Shown in pieces: positions 31,648-41,537 of a stretch of 64,000 nt of DNA (position 1 is its first letter; every line of letters starts with the position of its first letter). Both the position numbers and the translations under genes were made by a program. A model generated the notes under the pieces. The model did no database searches. It was not told the origin of the DNA and saw only the letters and a program-made list of their open reading frames with translations. Source of the DNA: Bacillota bacterium (GTDB lineage: Bacteria; Bacillota; Bacilli; Bacillales; Cytobacillaceae); the NCBI GenBank assembly GCA_030705955.1, contig JAUZPL010000011.1:1-64000 (forward strand), read 5' to 3'.

Positions 31648-32175
31648 TTATTTATTAAATGTATCATAATGAATTATTTCATCTCTTGGCAATAATTTCT
31701 TGCTCTTGGGTTCATCGTTTGGATAACCAAAACCTAGTATTGCAACAATTCTACGGTCTTCAGGTATTGACAAAGCTTCACGTACAAAATTCTCACGCTT
31801 CTTTGATTCTTCCTTATTCTCTGAATGATAAACCGCACCAAATGCAGCACCAAGACCTAATTCAACAATCTCTAGCCAAATAAAGGCACTAGCAATGGAG
31901 GCATCTTGCAGCCAATACTTACTTACATCTGGTCTACCCGTAATGACAATTGCAGCAGCCGATTCTTTAAGCCAAGTAACATATGGGGTGGCATTTCCTA
32001 AATGTGTTAGCATTTTTTTATTCGTTACTAAGATAAACTCTCTGGAGGGTAAATTATTTCCTGCAGGAGCAAGATAAGCAGCATCGATTATTTTTTCTAG
32101 TTTTTCCATCTGGATCTGTTCGTCTTTAAAACTGGTAATCTCACGTCTTAATTGGATTGCTTCTAAAATATCCAT
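31648..32175 (-). CDS. Nitroreductase family FMN protein
   Basis: This 175-residue protein begins I-L-E-A-I-Q-L-R-R-E-I-T-S-F with the family R-R-S/E-x-R segment for FMN binding, and contains A-A-Y-L-A-P-A-G-N-N near 34 and G-Y-P-N-D-E-P near 152. It would reduce nitro groups or quinones with NAD(P)H. It is shorter than the typical 200-220 residues but shows the core motifs. It lies just downstream of the helicase gene, with about 78 bases between them. Confidence 0.88.
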   Translation of the reverse strand: MDILEAIQLRREITSFKDEQIQMEKLEKIIDAAYLAPAGNNLPSREFILVTNKKMLTHLGNATPYVTWLKESAAAIVITGRPDVSKYWLQDASIASAFIWLEIVELGLGAAFGAVYHSENKEESKKRENFVREALSIPEDRRIVAILGFGYPNDEPKSKKLLPRDEIIHYDTFNK

Positions 32176-32253
32176 TGTTTATCCTCCTTCTAAATTCTTT
32201 TCTCCAATATACCATGAAAACAAATAGGATAAGTAGGAAAATTCCTGCTTATC

Positions 32254-34839
32254 CTATTTGAAATCTCTATAGTCTTCCTGATTTCTTCTCCGATACCTTG
32301 CAGCATGGCAGGCATCACAAATCTGAAAATTACTTTCCCAAGGGATTTTTCTGCCGCAGTTTTTGCATTTCTTCGAAAAATTTTTCACATCTGTTTTTAA
32401 CCGTTCATGTACCTGGTCACTTATTTCTGCGCGGATTCGTTCCCAGTAATGTGCCTCAGTTGCCTGACCTAATCGATATAAAAAGAGGAGATGCAGGCCA
32501 ATTGCCTTATAGGTAAGTTCCAGCTCTTCCAAATTTCTCTTTTTAATAGAAGGTTCTGGAAGTTCTTCCCCTTTTACAATCGCATACATTGTTTCTTCCC
32601 ATTGATGAATTAATTGGGGTTCTCTTGACGAAAAAGGCAAATGTAAAAATCCATAAAGGTCAGTCAATGATAGCCGCCCTTCAATTTCTGTTCCTTGAAT
32701 GATTTCATAAAGATCTCTTTCTTCCAAAAGACTTGCCTTTTTTGTGCCAGTTGGGCTTTGAAATTGTTTCCACAGCTCAAAAAAAGTTCCAAGGTCATGA
32801 TAGTATTGTTGAAAACGTTCAAAAACAGAATTGGTCGGGGCGATGGCAAATGAATGGACAGGTTCATCCTCTTGTAATAGCAATCGTCTCATTTCTTTAA
32901 TATCTGCAGTAAAAGCAACTTTCCCTACATCATAAATACCTTTTCTTCCAGCACGACCAGCAATTTGCTTTACCTCTTGTGAAGTGAGCTGTCTCCTTTT
33001 TGTTCCGTCAAATTTTTCATTTTCTAAAAAAACGATTCGATGAATAGGTAGATTCAATCCCATTCCAATTGCATCTGTTGCAACAATGATCTTTGTATTT
33101 CCATTAATAAATTGTTCAATTTGTTTTTTTCTTGTTTCGGGTGGCATGCTTCCATATATCATACTGACTGAATATCCATCATTTTGCAGTCTTGCTGCGG
33201 TTTCTAGAACACGCCTTCTTGAAAAGCAGATCAATGCGTCACCTTTTTTTATATTTTTAATAGAAAATTCTTTTGATTCTACTTCAAGTGGGGTGTCACG
33301 GGTGTATTCATGAATATCAATATCAGCATCCCCTAATAATTGAAGAAGCATCTTTTTCGCATTCTTGCTTCCTATAATATGGACTTCATTTGCATTTGTT
33401 TTTGTGATCGCCTTATACCAAGAAAAACCTCGATCCTTATCCGTTATCATTTGCGCTTCATCAATAACCACAACATCATAAAATTCTTTTTCATGAAACA
33501 TTTCAACTGTACAAGAAATATGTCTAGCATTTGCAACTGTTTTTTCTTCTTCTCCTGTTTTTAAAGAGCAAGGGGTACCCTCATCATTTAACTTATCAAA
33601 TACTTCGAGTGCTAAAAGACGTAGTGGTGCTAGGTAAATCCCGCTTTCGGCTTCCTTCATTTTCTCAAGAGCATGATGTGTTTTCCCAGTATTTGTTTCA
33701 CCAATATGAAGAACATAATGAATTTTTCTTCGAACAGAAGGATCGTATTCTTGGCCAAAAATATCCTCCATCATGCGAGCTTCTTCTGCTCTTTTTTGTT
33801 TTAATACTGCTAATTCTTCCGCCTTTTTTGTTTCCCTTGCCACTAGGTCACGGGTATACATTTCTTTATGAATATCTAAATTAAATGGCACCTCTGCCAA
33901 GGTTAGTAAATCTCGAACATATTCTTCCTGGATATCCTCAAGAAATTCTGCCTCTACATCAAATAAAAGCTCACCTATACATCTCTTAACGTAAGCTGGA
34001 GATATTTTTTCTTGAAATGTTTTCTCAAATTCATCTTTAAATTCTGATGTTAGCTGATTTAGTATTATTTTAGGTAAAAGTTCTGATAAAGTACTTCCAA
34101 TAAATCGTTCATATTCATAGTAAAATGTTTCATATTCAAAATAACCGCGTCCCCAGTGAACGGTTTTATGAATATTACCTGTTAATTCATTAAAAAAGTA
34201 TGAAAGTGTAGTATAGGCAGATGGCTGAAAAGCCCCTTCCTCTACTAATTTATCTTCTAATGCAAAGGTATCGGTGTTTTGATATTTTTTCCTCTTTTTA
34301 AAATCAGCAGAAAGATGTTTCGCAACTAAATGGCGGACATTTAAATATAAAAGCTCGACATTGTTTTCAACAAAAGAAAGGGCTAGATTTTCTAATTCAT
34401 TTTGAAAATAAATTTTTTTCTTATTAAGTTTTTCTTCCTCCTCATGCTGAAAAAAAGCTAATCGTGCTCTCTGATAACGGTCTTCCCATTCTTCATTCTG
34501 TTCTAAAAAAGTTTCGTCCATCCAATGAATAACATTAAATGGTTTGTAATTTCGCAATTCATCTCGAAAAAGCTTATTTATGATTTTACGGTCAATTCCC
34601 TCAACCTCAAAGCCTCTTTCACTTAATAATTGTTTCTTCTCTTTTCTTGGGACGTCATTTGTTGCTTTGTTTAGCCATACATTAATCCAGATTTGTTCTA
34701 TATATTTTTTTCTTTCAGATTTATAATGCTCATAAGAGGCAATTTGGTCTCTTGCACCAAGATAAAGATTAATATCCTCTAAAATTTTTTTCTTTGTTTG
34801 TTCAATTGCTAGTGGATAAATCGTTGTTAATTTATTCAA
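32254..34839 (-). CDS. Suv3-like DExH RNA helicase with a C-terminal zinc ribbon
   Basis: This 861-residue protein has a long N-terminal region (1-370) with coiled-coil character, then a helicase core. Motif I is G-E-T-N-T-G-K-T near 380, motif II is D-E-A-Q near 460, and motif VI is Q-I-A-G-R-A-G-R near 625. The core matches the Suv3 family of mitochondria and some bacteria. A C-terminal C-x-x-C...C-x-x-C (C-K-N-C and C-D-A-C) segment looks like a zinc ribbon. RNA decay or processing is the best guess; it has no obvious partner nearby. Confidence 0.87.
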   Translation of the reverse strand: MNKLTTIYPLAIEQTKKKILEDINLYLGARDQIASYEHYKSERKKYIEQIWINVWLNKATNDVPRKEKKQLLSERGFEVEGIDRKIINKLFRDELRNYKPFNVIHWMDETFLEQNEEWEDRYQRARLAFFQHEEEEKLNKKKIYFQNELENLALSFVENNVELLYLNVRHLVAKHLSADFKKRKKYQNTDTFALEDKLVEEGAFQPSAYTTLSYFFNELTGNIHKTVHWGRGYFEYETFYYEYERFIGSTLSELLPKIILNQLTSEFKDEFEKTFQEKISPAYVKRCIGELLFDVEAEFLEDIQEEYVRDLLTLAEVPFNLDIHKEMYTRDLVARETKKAEELAVLKQKRAEEARMMEDIFGQEYDPSVRRKIHYVLHIGETNTGKTHHALEKMKEAESGIYLAPLRLLALEVFDKLNDEGTPCSLKTGEEEKTVANARHISCTVEMFHEKEFYDVVVIDEAQMITDKDRGFSWYKAITKTNANEVHIIGSKNAKKMLLQLLGDADIDIHEYTRDTPLEVESKEFSIKNIKKGDALICFSRRRVLETAARLQNDGYSVSMIYGSMPPETRKKQIEQFINGNTKIIVATDAIGMGLNLPIHRIVFLENEKFDGTKRRQLTSQEVKQIAGRAGRKGIYDVGKVAFTADIKEMRRLLLQEDEPVHSFAIAPTNSVFERFQQYYHDLGTFFELWKQFQSPTGTKKASLLEERDLYEIIQGTEIEGRLSLTDLYGFLHLPFSSREPQLIHQWEETMYAIVKGEELPEPSIKKRNLEELELTYKAIGLHLLFLYRLGQATEAHYWERIRAEISDQVHERLKTDVKNFSKKCKNCGRKIPWESNFQICDACHAARYRRRNQEDYRDFK

Positions 34840-34879
34840 AAAATCACCCTTCCAGGTGCTATTTTAGCATATAAAAAAT

Positions 34880-35071
34880 TTAAATATTGTGTTCATCACA
34901 ATATTTATCCACCAATTCCTCTATTTTATCAAGTTCAGGAAATTTACCAGAAAAATCAAATTTAATTTCTTCTATAAATTTATTTTGATTATAAACATGA
35001 ATGGCGCCATTTTGTTGAATTATGCTATATTCCGGAACAAACCTATATCCACTACGTTCAATTGCTCCCAT
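34880..35071 (-). CDS. ybxH: YbxH-like small protein
   Basis: This 63-residue protein begins M-G-A-I-E-R-S-G-Y and ends with a charged helix (D-K-I-E-E-L-V-D-K-Y-C). It resembles B. subtilis YbxH (63 residues), which lies next to csgA there; the csgA-like gene here is separate, at 63353. Function is unknown. A G-rich ribosome site (AAGGGGGTT) precedes the ATG. The symbol is from memory of the family. Confidence 0.68.
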   Translation of the reverse strand: MGAIERSGYRFVPEYSIIQQNGAIHVYNQNKFIEEIKFDFSGKFPELDKIEELVDKYCDEHNI

Positions 35072-35125
35072 AAAGTAAACCCCCTTGTAACGTTTTCTTT
35101 AGTATGAGCAAAATACACTAAATTA

Positions 35126-35158
35126 AAAAGGGACACATACAAATGTATGTATCCCCCT
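35126..35158 (-). terminator. Terminator of the PPDK operon
   Basis: The stem GGGACACATACA/TGTATGTATCCCC is close to the stop codon and is followed by an A/T-rich stretch on the minus strand. Confidence 0.7.
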
Positions 35159-35168
35159 AAATATTGTC

Positions 35169-37829
35169 TTACGCAGTCGTATAGGCCTCTTTTGTATTTC
35201 TAATTGTCGCTTGAGCAGCGGCAAGCCTTGCTAAAGGTACACGATATGGAGAACAGCTTACATAGTCTAATCCAGTTTTGTAACAGAATTCAATAGAAGA
35301 TTTCTCTCCACCGTGCTCACCGCAAATTCCTGTTTTTAAACCTGGTTTTGTTTGTCTGCCCAATTTTACACCCATTTCAACTAGCATACCAACCCCATTT
35401 TGATCTAGAACAGCAAAAGGATTTTCCGGAAGCACTTTTTGTTCAATATAAGATTGTAGGAACTTTCCTTCTGCATCATCACGGCTGAAGCCAAAGGTTG
35501 TTTGTGTTAGATCGTTTGTTCCAAATGAGAAGAAATCTGCTTCTTCTGCAATGAGATCGGCAGTTAACGCAGCTCTTGGGATTTCAATCATTGTTCCAAC
35601 TGTGTAACTAAATTCTTTTCCAGTTTGGTTCATGACCATTTCCCCAGTTTCAATAACTAGCTTTCTCATCTTTCTTAATTCATTTACATGTCCGACAAGT
35701 GGAATCATAATTTCTGGTTTTACAGCCATTCCTTTGTCAGCTAAATTTGCAGCAGCATAGAAAATGGCTTTCACTTGCATTTCATATATTTCTGGATAAA
35801 TCATTCCAAGACGACAGCCGCGATGTCCTAACATTGGATTAAATTCATCTAACTGACGAACCTTTTTTAATAGGCTTTCTTTAATTTTTAACTCTGAAGA
35901 AAATGGCGCGTTCATTTGAAGTTTAGTTACCTCAACAAGAAGCTCTTCTTTATCAGGTAAAAATTCATGTAATGGCGGATCTAATAAGCGAATGGTTACC
36001 GGATTTCCTTCCATTGCTTCAAAAATTCCTTCAAAATCACCCTGTTGCATTGGTAAGAGCTGGTTAAGAGCTTCCATTCTGTCCTCATAATTATCAGCAA
36101 GGATCATTTTTTGAACAATAGGAATACGTTTACTGTCCATGAACATATGCTCCGTTCGGCAAAGCCCAACACCGCCTGCACCAAATTCAAAGGCTTTCCT
36201 TGCATCTTCTGGATTATCGGCATTTGCGCGCACACCAATTTTTCTTTCTTGATCTGCCCATGAAAGAAGTAGCTGGAACTCATCAGAAAGTGCAGGTTCA
36301 ATCATTGGAATTTCGCCAAGCATAATTTCACCTGTAGAGCCATCAATCGTAATGATATCACCATATTTAACCACTTTATCTCCAACTGTAAACTGTTTTG
36401 CTTTGATATCGATTTTTAAGGAATCACAGCCACAAATACACGCCTTACCCATTCCCCTTGCTACAACAGCTGCATGGCTGGTCATACCACCACGGCTCGT
36501 CACAACAGCCTGGGCTGCAATTATACCATGGATATCATCTGGTGTTGTTTCTGGACGAACAAGAATAACCTTACGTCCATCTTTTCCACATTCTTCTGCT
36601 TCATCTGCATCAAAAACAACGGAACCAGTAGCAGCGCCTGGTGAAGCTGGTAATCCTTTTGCTAATTGATTTCGAGGATAAGAATCATCAATACGGCGGT
36701 GAAGAAGCTGATTTAATTGATCAGGGTCAACTCTTAGTAAAGCAGTTTTTTTGTCGATGATTCCTTCCTCAACCATATCTACAGCAATTTGAATAGCTGC
36801 TGCAGCAGTTCTTTTTCCTGTACGTGTTTGTAAAATAAATAATTTACCACGTTCAACTGTAAACTCAATATCCTGCATATCTTGATAATGTTGTTCAAGT
36901 CGATGGCATGTTTCAGAAAACTGTTGAAACACTTCAGGCATTTCCTCTTTTAGGGTAGCAATAGGCTGTGGCGTACGAATACCAGCAACGACATCTTCCC
37001 CTTGGGCATTAATTAAATATTCACCGTAAAGTTTATTTTCTCCGGTTGATGGATTTCTAGTGAATGCCACACCTGTTCCTGAATCATTACCCATATTACC
37101 AAAAACCATGCTTTGAATATTAACAGCTGTTCCCAAATGATCAGGTATTTTATTTAAACGGCGATAAACAATTGCACGTTGGTTATTCCAAGAATCAAAC
37201 ACTGCATTGATTGCCAGGAAGAGCTGTTCCATTGGTTCTTGTGGAAAATCTTTTCTTGTATGCTTCCTAACAATTTCTTTATATCCAGTGATAACTTCTT
37301 GCCAATCCTCTGCTGTCATTTCTGGATCTGCCTGATAGCCTTTCTTCTCCCGGGTTTCTTCCAAAAATTGTTCAAAATAATACACATCGATATTTAAGAC
37401 AACATTACTAAACATTTGAATAAAACGGCGATAAGAGTCATAAGCAAACCGGTCATTATTCGTTAACCTGGCAACTCCTTCAACTGTCTCGTCATTCATA
37501 CCAAGATTTAAAATCGTATCCATCATCCCTGGCATCGAAAAAACTGCACCAGACCGAACAGAAACTAGAAGAGGATTTTCAGCACTACCAAGTTTCTTGT
37601 TCATTTTTTGCTCCAGAACATTAAGTGCCTCTAATACCTGTGCTTCTACACTAGCTGGAATCGATTTATTTTCTTCATAATATGCATTACATGCTTTTGT
37701 TGAAATCGTGAATCCATAGGGAACTGGAAGTCCGATACGTGTCATTTCAGCAAGATTAGCACCTTTTCCTCCTAAGATTTCCTTCATTTCGCTATTACCT
37801 TCATGAAAAAGATATACATATTTCTCCAT
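35169..37829 (-). CDS. ppdK: Pyruvate, phosphate dikinase
   Basis: This 886-residue enzyme makes PEP from pyruvate, ATP and phosphate, reversibly. The N-terminal ATP-grasp domain starts L-G-G-K-G-A-N-L-A-E-M-T. The phospho-histidine is in G-G-M-T-S-H-A-A-V-V near residue 455. The C-terminal barrel has N-P-M-L-G-H-R-G-C-R-L and the L-T-Q-T-T-F-G-F-S-R-D-D motif near 770. It ends the operon ccpN-yqfL-ppdK, with 1-base overlap, so the kinase/phosphorylase YqfL probably regulates it. Confidence 0.97.
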   Translation of the reverse strand: MEKYVYLFHEGNSEMKEILGGKGANLAEMTRIGLPVPYGFTISTKACNAYYEENKSIPASVEAQVLEALNVLEQKMNKKLGSAENPLLVSVRSGAVFSMPGMMDTILNLGMNDETVEGVARLTNNDRFAYDSYRRFIQMFSNVVLNIDVYYFEQFLEETREKKGYQADPEMTAEDWQEVITGYKEIVRKHTRKDFPQEPMEQLFLAINAVFDSWNNQRAIVYRRLNKIPDHLGTAVNIQSMVFGNMGNDSGTGVAFTRNPSTGENKLYGEYLINAQGEDVVAGIRTPQPIATLKEEMPEVFQQFSETCHRLEQHYQDMQDIEFTVERGKLFILQTRTGKRTAAAAIQIAVDMVEEGIIDKKTALLRVDPDQLNQLLHRRIDDSYPRNQLAKGLPASPGAATGSVVFDADEAEECGKDGRKVILVRPETTPDDIHGIIAAQAVVTSRGGMTSHAAVVARGMGKACICGCDSLKIDIKAKQFTVGDKVVKYGDIITIDGSTGEIMLGEIPMIEPALSDEFQLLLSWADQERKIGVRANADNPEDARKAFEFGAGGVGLCRTEHMFMDSKRIPIVQKMILADNYEDRMEALNQLLPMQQGDFEGIFEAMEGNPVTIRLLDPPLHEFLPDKEELLVEVTKLQMNAPFSSELKIKESLLKKVRQLDEFNPMLGHRGCRLGMIYPEIYEMQVKAIFYAAANLADKGMAVKPEIMIPLVGHVNELRKMRKLVIETGEMVMNQTGKEFSYTVGTMIEIPRAALTADLIAEEADFFSFGTNDLTQTTFGFSRDDAEGKFLQSYIEQKVLPENPFAVLDQNGVGMLVEMGVKLGRQTKPGLKTGICGEHGGEKSSIEFCYKTGLDYVSCSPYRVPLARLAAAQATIRNTKEAYTTA

Positions 37830-38659
37830 TATTTGTTCCCCTCTCTCTTTTTCAATACATCTAAGATTAAGCTAGCTGTTTCCTCGACTGCTTTATTTGA
37901 AACATCGATAATTGGACAGCCAACACGCTTCATAATTTTTTCGGCATAATCTAATTCTTCTAAAATACGTTCAAAACTCGCATAATTGGCTTGAGATGCA
38001 AGACCTAGCGCCTTTAACCGCTCCTTACGTATTTCATTTAATTTTTCAGGTGAGATCGTTAAACCAATACAATTGCGCCTTGGAATTTCAAATAGTTCAT
38101 CTGGGGCTGGCACTTCAGGTACTAATGGAACATTAGCCACCTTGAATCTTTGATGTGCTAAGTACATAGATAACGGTGTTTTTGAAGTTCTTGATACTCC
38201 CATAAGTACGATATCAGCTCTTAACACTCCTCTAGAATCTCTTCCATCATCATATTTTACTGCAAACTCAATAGCCTCAATTTTACGGAAATACTCATCA
38301 TCCAGCTTTCGCACTAACCCAGGCTTTTGATTTGGAAGCTTATTGAACTTATGTGTGAATGCATCCATAAGAGGATTTAATAAATCAACCGCATAAATAC
38401 CTTCCTCCAAAGCCCGGAGATCCAAATAACTCTTTAAAAAAGGAATAACTAGTGTATAGGCAATGATGGACTGGCTTTTTTTTGCTAAAACAATAACATC
38501 TTCTATATCTTCTATTTCTTCCACATAGGAATTACGGCGAATTTCTATTTGTCCTCCATTAAACTGTGAGGCAACAGCTTTTACAACAAATTCTGCCGTT
38601 TCCCCTACAGAGTCTGAAACAATATAGACGACCTCTTTCTGATTCAAAAAACCCCACAC
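37829..38659 (-). CDS. yqfL: PPDK/PEP synthase regulatory protein (YqfL/DUF299)
   Basis: This 276-residue protein is in the PpsR/PDRP family, a bifunctional serine/threonine kinase and pyrophosphorylase of PPDK and PEP synthase. The P-loop-like motif G-V-S-R-T-S-K-T-P-L-S is near residue 155, and the N-terminus Y-I-V-S-D-S-V-G-E-T-A matches the family. Genomic linkage to ppdK supports the role: it would phosphorylate a Thr close to the catalytic His in PPDK in an ADP-dependent way. Confidence 0.94.
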   Translation of the reverse strand: MWGFLNQKEVVYIVSDSVGETAEFVVKAVASQFNGGQIEIRRNSYVEEIEDIEDVIVLAKKSQSIIAYTLVIPFLKSYLDLRALEEGIYAVDLLNPLMDAFTHKFNKLPNQKPGLVRKLDDEYFRKIEAIEFAVKYDDGRDSRGVLRADIVLMGVSRTSKTPLSMYLAHQRFKVANVPLVPEVPAPDELFEIPRRNCIGLTISPEKLNEIRKERLKALGLASQANYASFERILEELDYAEKIMKRVGCPIIDVSNKAVEETASLILDVLKKREGNK

Positions 38660-38665
38660 TCCTAA

Positions 38666-39301
38666 TCACTCGATAATTTCTAAATATGCTTTTGTAATTG
38701 TTGTTTTGGTAATTCGACCAATTACAAAAAAAGACTTTGCATCTTGATCTGCTTCTTTGACAACGGGCAGCGAGTCGATATGATTTATGATCATTAGTTT
38801 TGCTGCATCATACAAGGTATTCTCTGGTTTGATCATCACAATGTTAGGCATTCTTGTCATAATGACACTTACAGGCAACTTTTCAAGACTCTTATTGCTA
38901 ATCGCAGACCTTAGTAAGTCTTTTCTGGAAATAACCCCTGCTAAGTATCCATTTTCATCTACAGCATATAAAGTGCCAACATCCTCTAGAAAAAGCTGAA
39001 CAATAGCGTCATAAACAGAAGTTGATATATCTACTACAATAGGATGTGCCTTATAATTGGCTACTTTTTGTTTTATAAACTTTTCAGCTTGACGCATCAT
39101 TTCTCGCTCTTCATTATAAAAATAACCAACACGAGGCCTTGCTTCGATATTTCCTGCCATTGTTAAAATGGCAAGGTCTGGTCTAAGGGCAGCGCGAGTA
39201 AGGAAAAGCCTTTCTGCGATTTGTTTTCCTGTAATCGGACCATTGTCTTTCACTATTTGCAGAATCTCTTCCTGACGTTTTGTCAGTTTAATAGTGTCCA
39301 C
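38666..39301 (-). CDS. ccpN: CcpN-type repressor (HTH plus two CBS domains)
   Basis: This 211-residue protein has a winged HTH (about 1-70: L-T-K-R-Q-E-E-I-L-Q-I-V-K then A-R-P-R-V-G-Y-F-Y) and two CBS domains (about 80-205). CcpN of B. subtilis represses gapB and pckA and is linked to gluconeogenesis control. I took GTG 39301 because the product then equals the family length and start; a longer frame goes to 39346. It is the first gene of the ccpN-yqfL-ppdK operon. Confidence 0.93.
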   Translation of the reverse strand: MDTIKLTKRQEEILQIVKDNGPITGKQIAERLFLTRAALRPDLAILTMAGNIEARPRVGYFYNEEREMMRQAEKFIKQKVANYKAHPIVVDISTSVYDAIVQLFLEDVGTLYAVDENGYLAGVISRKDLLRSAISNKSLEKLPVSVIMTRMPNIVMIKPENTLYDAAKLMIINHIDSLPVVKEADQDAKSFFVIGRITKTTITKAYLEIIE

Positions 39302-39349
39302 CCCTTTCAACATTAATGATATAACATTTCGATTATTTCCTTTCAATGT

Positions 39350-39377
39350 GTTATACTAATTAATATAAAGTATACAA
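39350..39377 (-). promoter_or_regulatory. Possible promoter of the ccpN operon
   Basis: On the minus strand, TTGTAT (39372-39377) and TATAAC (39350-39355) have a 16-base spacer and lie about 50 bases before the chosen ccpN start. Each is one or two bases from consensus. Confidence 0.45.
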
Positions 39378-39418
39378 CATTTGAAATAAATTGCACCACT
39401 TTTTTTGACAAAATAAAA

Positions 39419-39453
39419 AAAATCCTTCGTCGCTGACGAGGGGTTTTTTATTG
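39419..39453 (+). terminator. Hairpin with T-tract upstream of the YitT gene
   Basis: The stem CCTTCGTC/GACGAGGGG is followed by six Ts on the plus strand. Its source transcript is unclear, as no plus-strand gene lies just upstream; it could stop read-through into the YitT gene. Confidence 0.6.
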
Positions 39454-39580
39454 TATAAATCATCTGAATACTTTTATTTTTAAAAGTTAAAAAATCTTCA
39501 CTAGTCACACACAGTATTTCTATATAAACTACAACATGGGAGAAACTACTCCTAAGAAAAAAATTAGAGGTGCATCAAAA

Positions 39581-40402
39581 GTGAAACATACCATTTATCA
39601 ATTATTCTCGATAACCATTTCAACCATTATAATGGCCTTTGCGTTAAACGATTTTCTTATTCCTCATAAAGTGCTAACTGGTGGTGTAACAGGTATCTCC
39701 ATTATCATCCACCAATTCATTCGTTTAAATACTGGTTCAATCATATTGATAATCAATATCCCGTTATTTATTTTAGGATACTTTAAGTTAGGGAAGAAGT
39801 TTATGTTTTTAACAATTTATTCGATTGTGCTCCTATCCATTGCCATGAAATTGATACCTGTATCTCCATTTAGCCATGATATTTTATCATCCTGTATTTT
39901 TGGAGGAGTCTTGTTCGGGTTATGTGTTGGAATGAATATCAAATTTGGCGGTTCAAGTGGTGGTCTTGATATTGTTAGTGTGATCCTCTCGAAAAAAAAG
40001 GATATGTCAATAGGTTATTTAAGTACATATATGAATCTTGGGGTTGTTATTGTCTCAGCTCTAGTATTTGGGACAGATAAAACCCTTTACACTTTATTTG
40101 CTATTTTCGCATCAGGACGAGCAGTAGATACTATTTATACAAACCAAGTAAAACTAACTGTTACCATTGTTACTGAAAAGTGGAACGAATTAAGCGAAGC
40201 TTTACTCCATTTGCATCAACGGGGAATTACGATGACAGAAGCTGAAGGTGTTTATTCTCATCACCCCAAAAAAGTATTAACAACAGTTATTACAAAATTT
40301 GAATGGCAGGAAACAAAGGAATTAATTCGTAAAGAAGATCCTAAAGCATTTGTTCATATCACTCGAGCAATTGAAGTTATGGGCAGATTTAGAAAGGAAT
40401 AA
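39581..40402 (+). CDS. YitT family membrane protein (DUF161 plus DUF2179)
   Basis: This 273-residue protein has five to six hydrophobic segments (about 8-170; with G-V-T-G-I-S-I-I-I-H and G-G-S-S-G-G-L-D-I-V motifs) and a soluble C-terminal DUF2179 domain (about 190-270, with V-T-I-V-T-E and H-P-K-K-V-L-T-T-V-I). Its function is unknown; it may be a transporter with a regulatory domain. The GTG at 39581 follows AGAGG with a ten-base gap; ATG 39536 lacks a ribosome site. A short paralogue without DUF2179 lies at 51447-52031. Confidence 0.85.
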   Translation: MKHTIYQLFSITISTIIMAFALNDFLIPHKVLTGGVTGISIIIHQFIRLNTGSIILIINIPLFILGYFKLGKKFMFLTIYSIVLLSIAMKLIPVSPFSHDILSSCIFGGVLFGLCVGMNIKFGGSSGGLDIVSVILSKKKDMSIGYLSTYMNLGVVIVSALVFGTDKTLYTLFAIFASGRAVDTIYTNQVKLTVTIVTEKWNELSEALLHLHQRGITMTEAEGVYSHHPKKVLTTVITKFEWQETKELIRKEDPKAFVHITRAIEVMGRFRKE

Positions 40403-40407
40403 AAAAT

Positions 40408-40460
40408 AGGTGACAGATACAATCTTTTTTTAGATTGAATTCTCGTCACCTTTTTTATTT
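40408..40460. terminator. Terminator between YitT and GerB genes
   Basis: A long stem has outer arms AGGTGAC/GTCACCT and inner ATCT/AGAT-type arms. It ends in T6 on the plus strand and overlaps the 3' end of the gerB frame. Confidence 0.78.
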
Positions 40461-41530
40461 CTTCTCACTTTTATTTCAGCTGCCATAAAAATAATCAAAG
40501 GAAAAATAACCTGAAAGGGAAAAGCGTAATAGGGGTAAACAATGAAGGCCCAGCCCTTCATTTCCATTATGCTATCATATACTGTATATGAAAAATATAG
40601 CATTAATATACCTACCTGTATAACGATTGATCGATAATCTTGTAAATTAAATAACTTGGCAATCCCTTTACTTGAAACCAATAAACACATGCTTGATTTT
40701 ATAAATACTCCAAATACAAATACAACTGAAACAGTTAACTCGATCCTTTGGATAAAATCACCTAAGCTAATCATACTTACTGCAACATATGTTGGAAAAT
40801 AAAATTTAGTAAATGTTTCACCTAAAATAACGATACTTCTAAGTGTAATGATAATAATTAATATTCCAGCAATTACGGTGCCAATTAAATAAACTTTATA
40901 TGGAGACTTTTTTGTTTTCAATGAGAAAAATCCACCCATCAGAACAACAGACTCTGCAAATGGAAAAGAAAATGCTGAAAAACCTCCCTTTACTACCGGA
41001 AGAATACCATCACCAAGAATGGGTTTAATAAAGTGAAAGTTCATTTTTGGAATGGACATTAGGATTACAGTAGTAATAATAAAGAAGAGAATAGGAAGAA
41101 CACTAGCGCTAATTCTTCCTATCACCTCAATCCCTGACCTTACAGCTAACATACAAACTACCGTTAGAACAAGCATGGTTATAAATATTGGAGTTTCCGG
41201 CATTGCTACAGTATTTATAAACTCTCCATAATTTCTAATGACGAGGGCTCCTAAATGAAAGGAGTACCAGATGTATATAAGTATAAAAGCCTTTCCAATG
41301 GTTTTTCCAAAAACCAATTCAAAAATATCGAACATACTCTTTTCGGGAAAAAGGGATAATATTCTAGCATACATAAACAACATGGGTGCTGCCATAAACA
41401 TTCCAAGAATACCACTAATCCAAGCATCATTTTTAGACTCTCCATCCACCCCAAGGATAAACGAGCTTCCAATGTAAAAAATGATAATGAGACATATAGC
41501 CTGTTTATCAGTGATTTGTTCTCTCCTCAT
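40430..41530 (-). CDS. GerB-type germinant receptor permease subunit
   Basis: This 366-residue integral membrane protein is in the GerAB/endospore germination permease family (APC superfamily), with about ten segments. The subunit binds the germinant and forms part of the receptor in the inner spore membrane. It is the last gene of the operon. The ORF opens at TTG 41548, but ATG 41530 follows a TAGG-rich site and avoids a long overlap with the 2-TM small gene. Confidence 0.9.
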   Translation of the reverse strand: MRREQITDKQAICLIIIFYIGSSFILGVDGESKNDAWISGILGMFMAAPMLFMYARILSLFPEKSMFDIFELVFGKTIGKAFILIYIWYSFHLGALVIRNYGEFINTVAMPETPIFITMLVLTVVCMLAVRSGIEVIGRISASVLPILFFIITTVILMSIPKMNFHFIKPILGDGILPVVKGGFSAFSFPFAESVVLMGGFFSLKTKKSPYKVYLIGTVIAGILIIIITLRSIVILGETFTKFYFPTYVAVSMISLGDFIQRIELTVSVVFVFGVFIKSSMCLLVSSKGIAKLFNLQDYRSIVIQVGILMLYFSYTVYDSIMEMKGWAFIVYPYYAFPFQVIFPLIIFMAAEIKVRRNKKGDENSI

Positions 41531-41537
41531 CTCAAAC

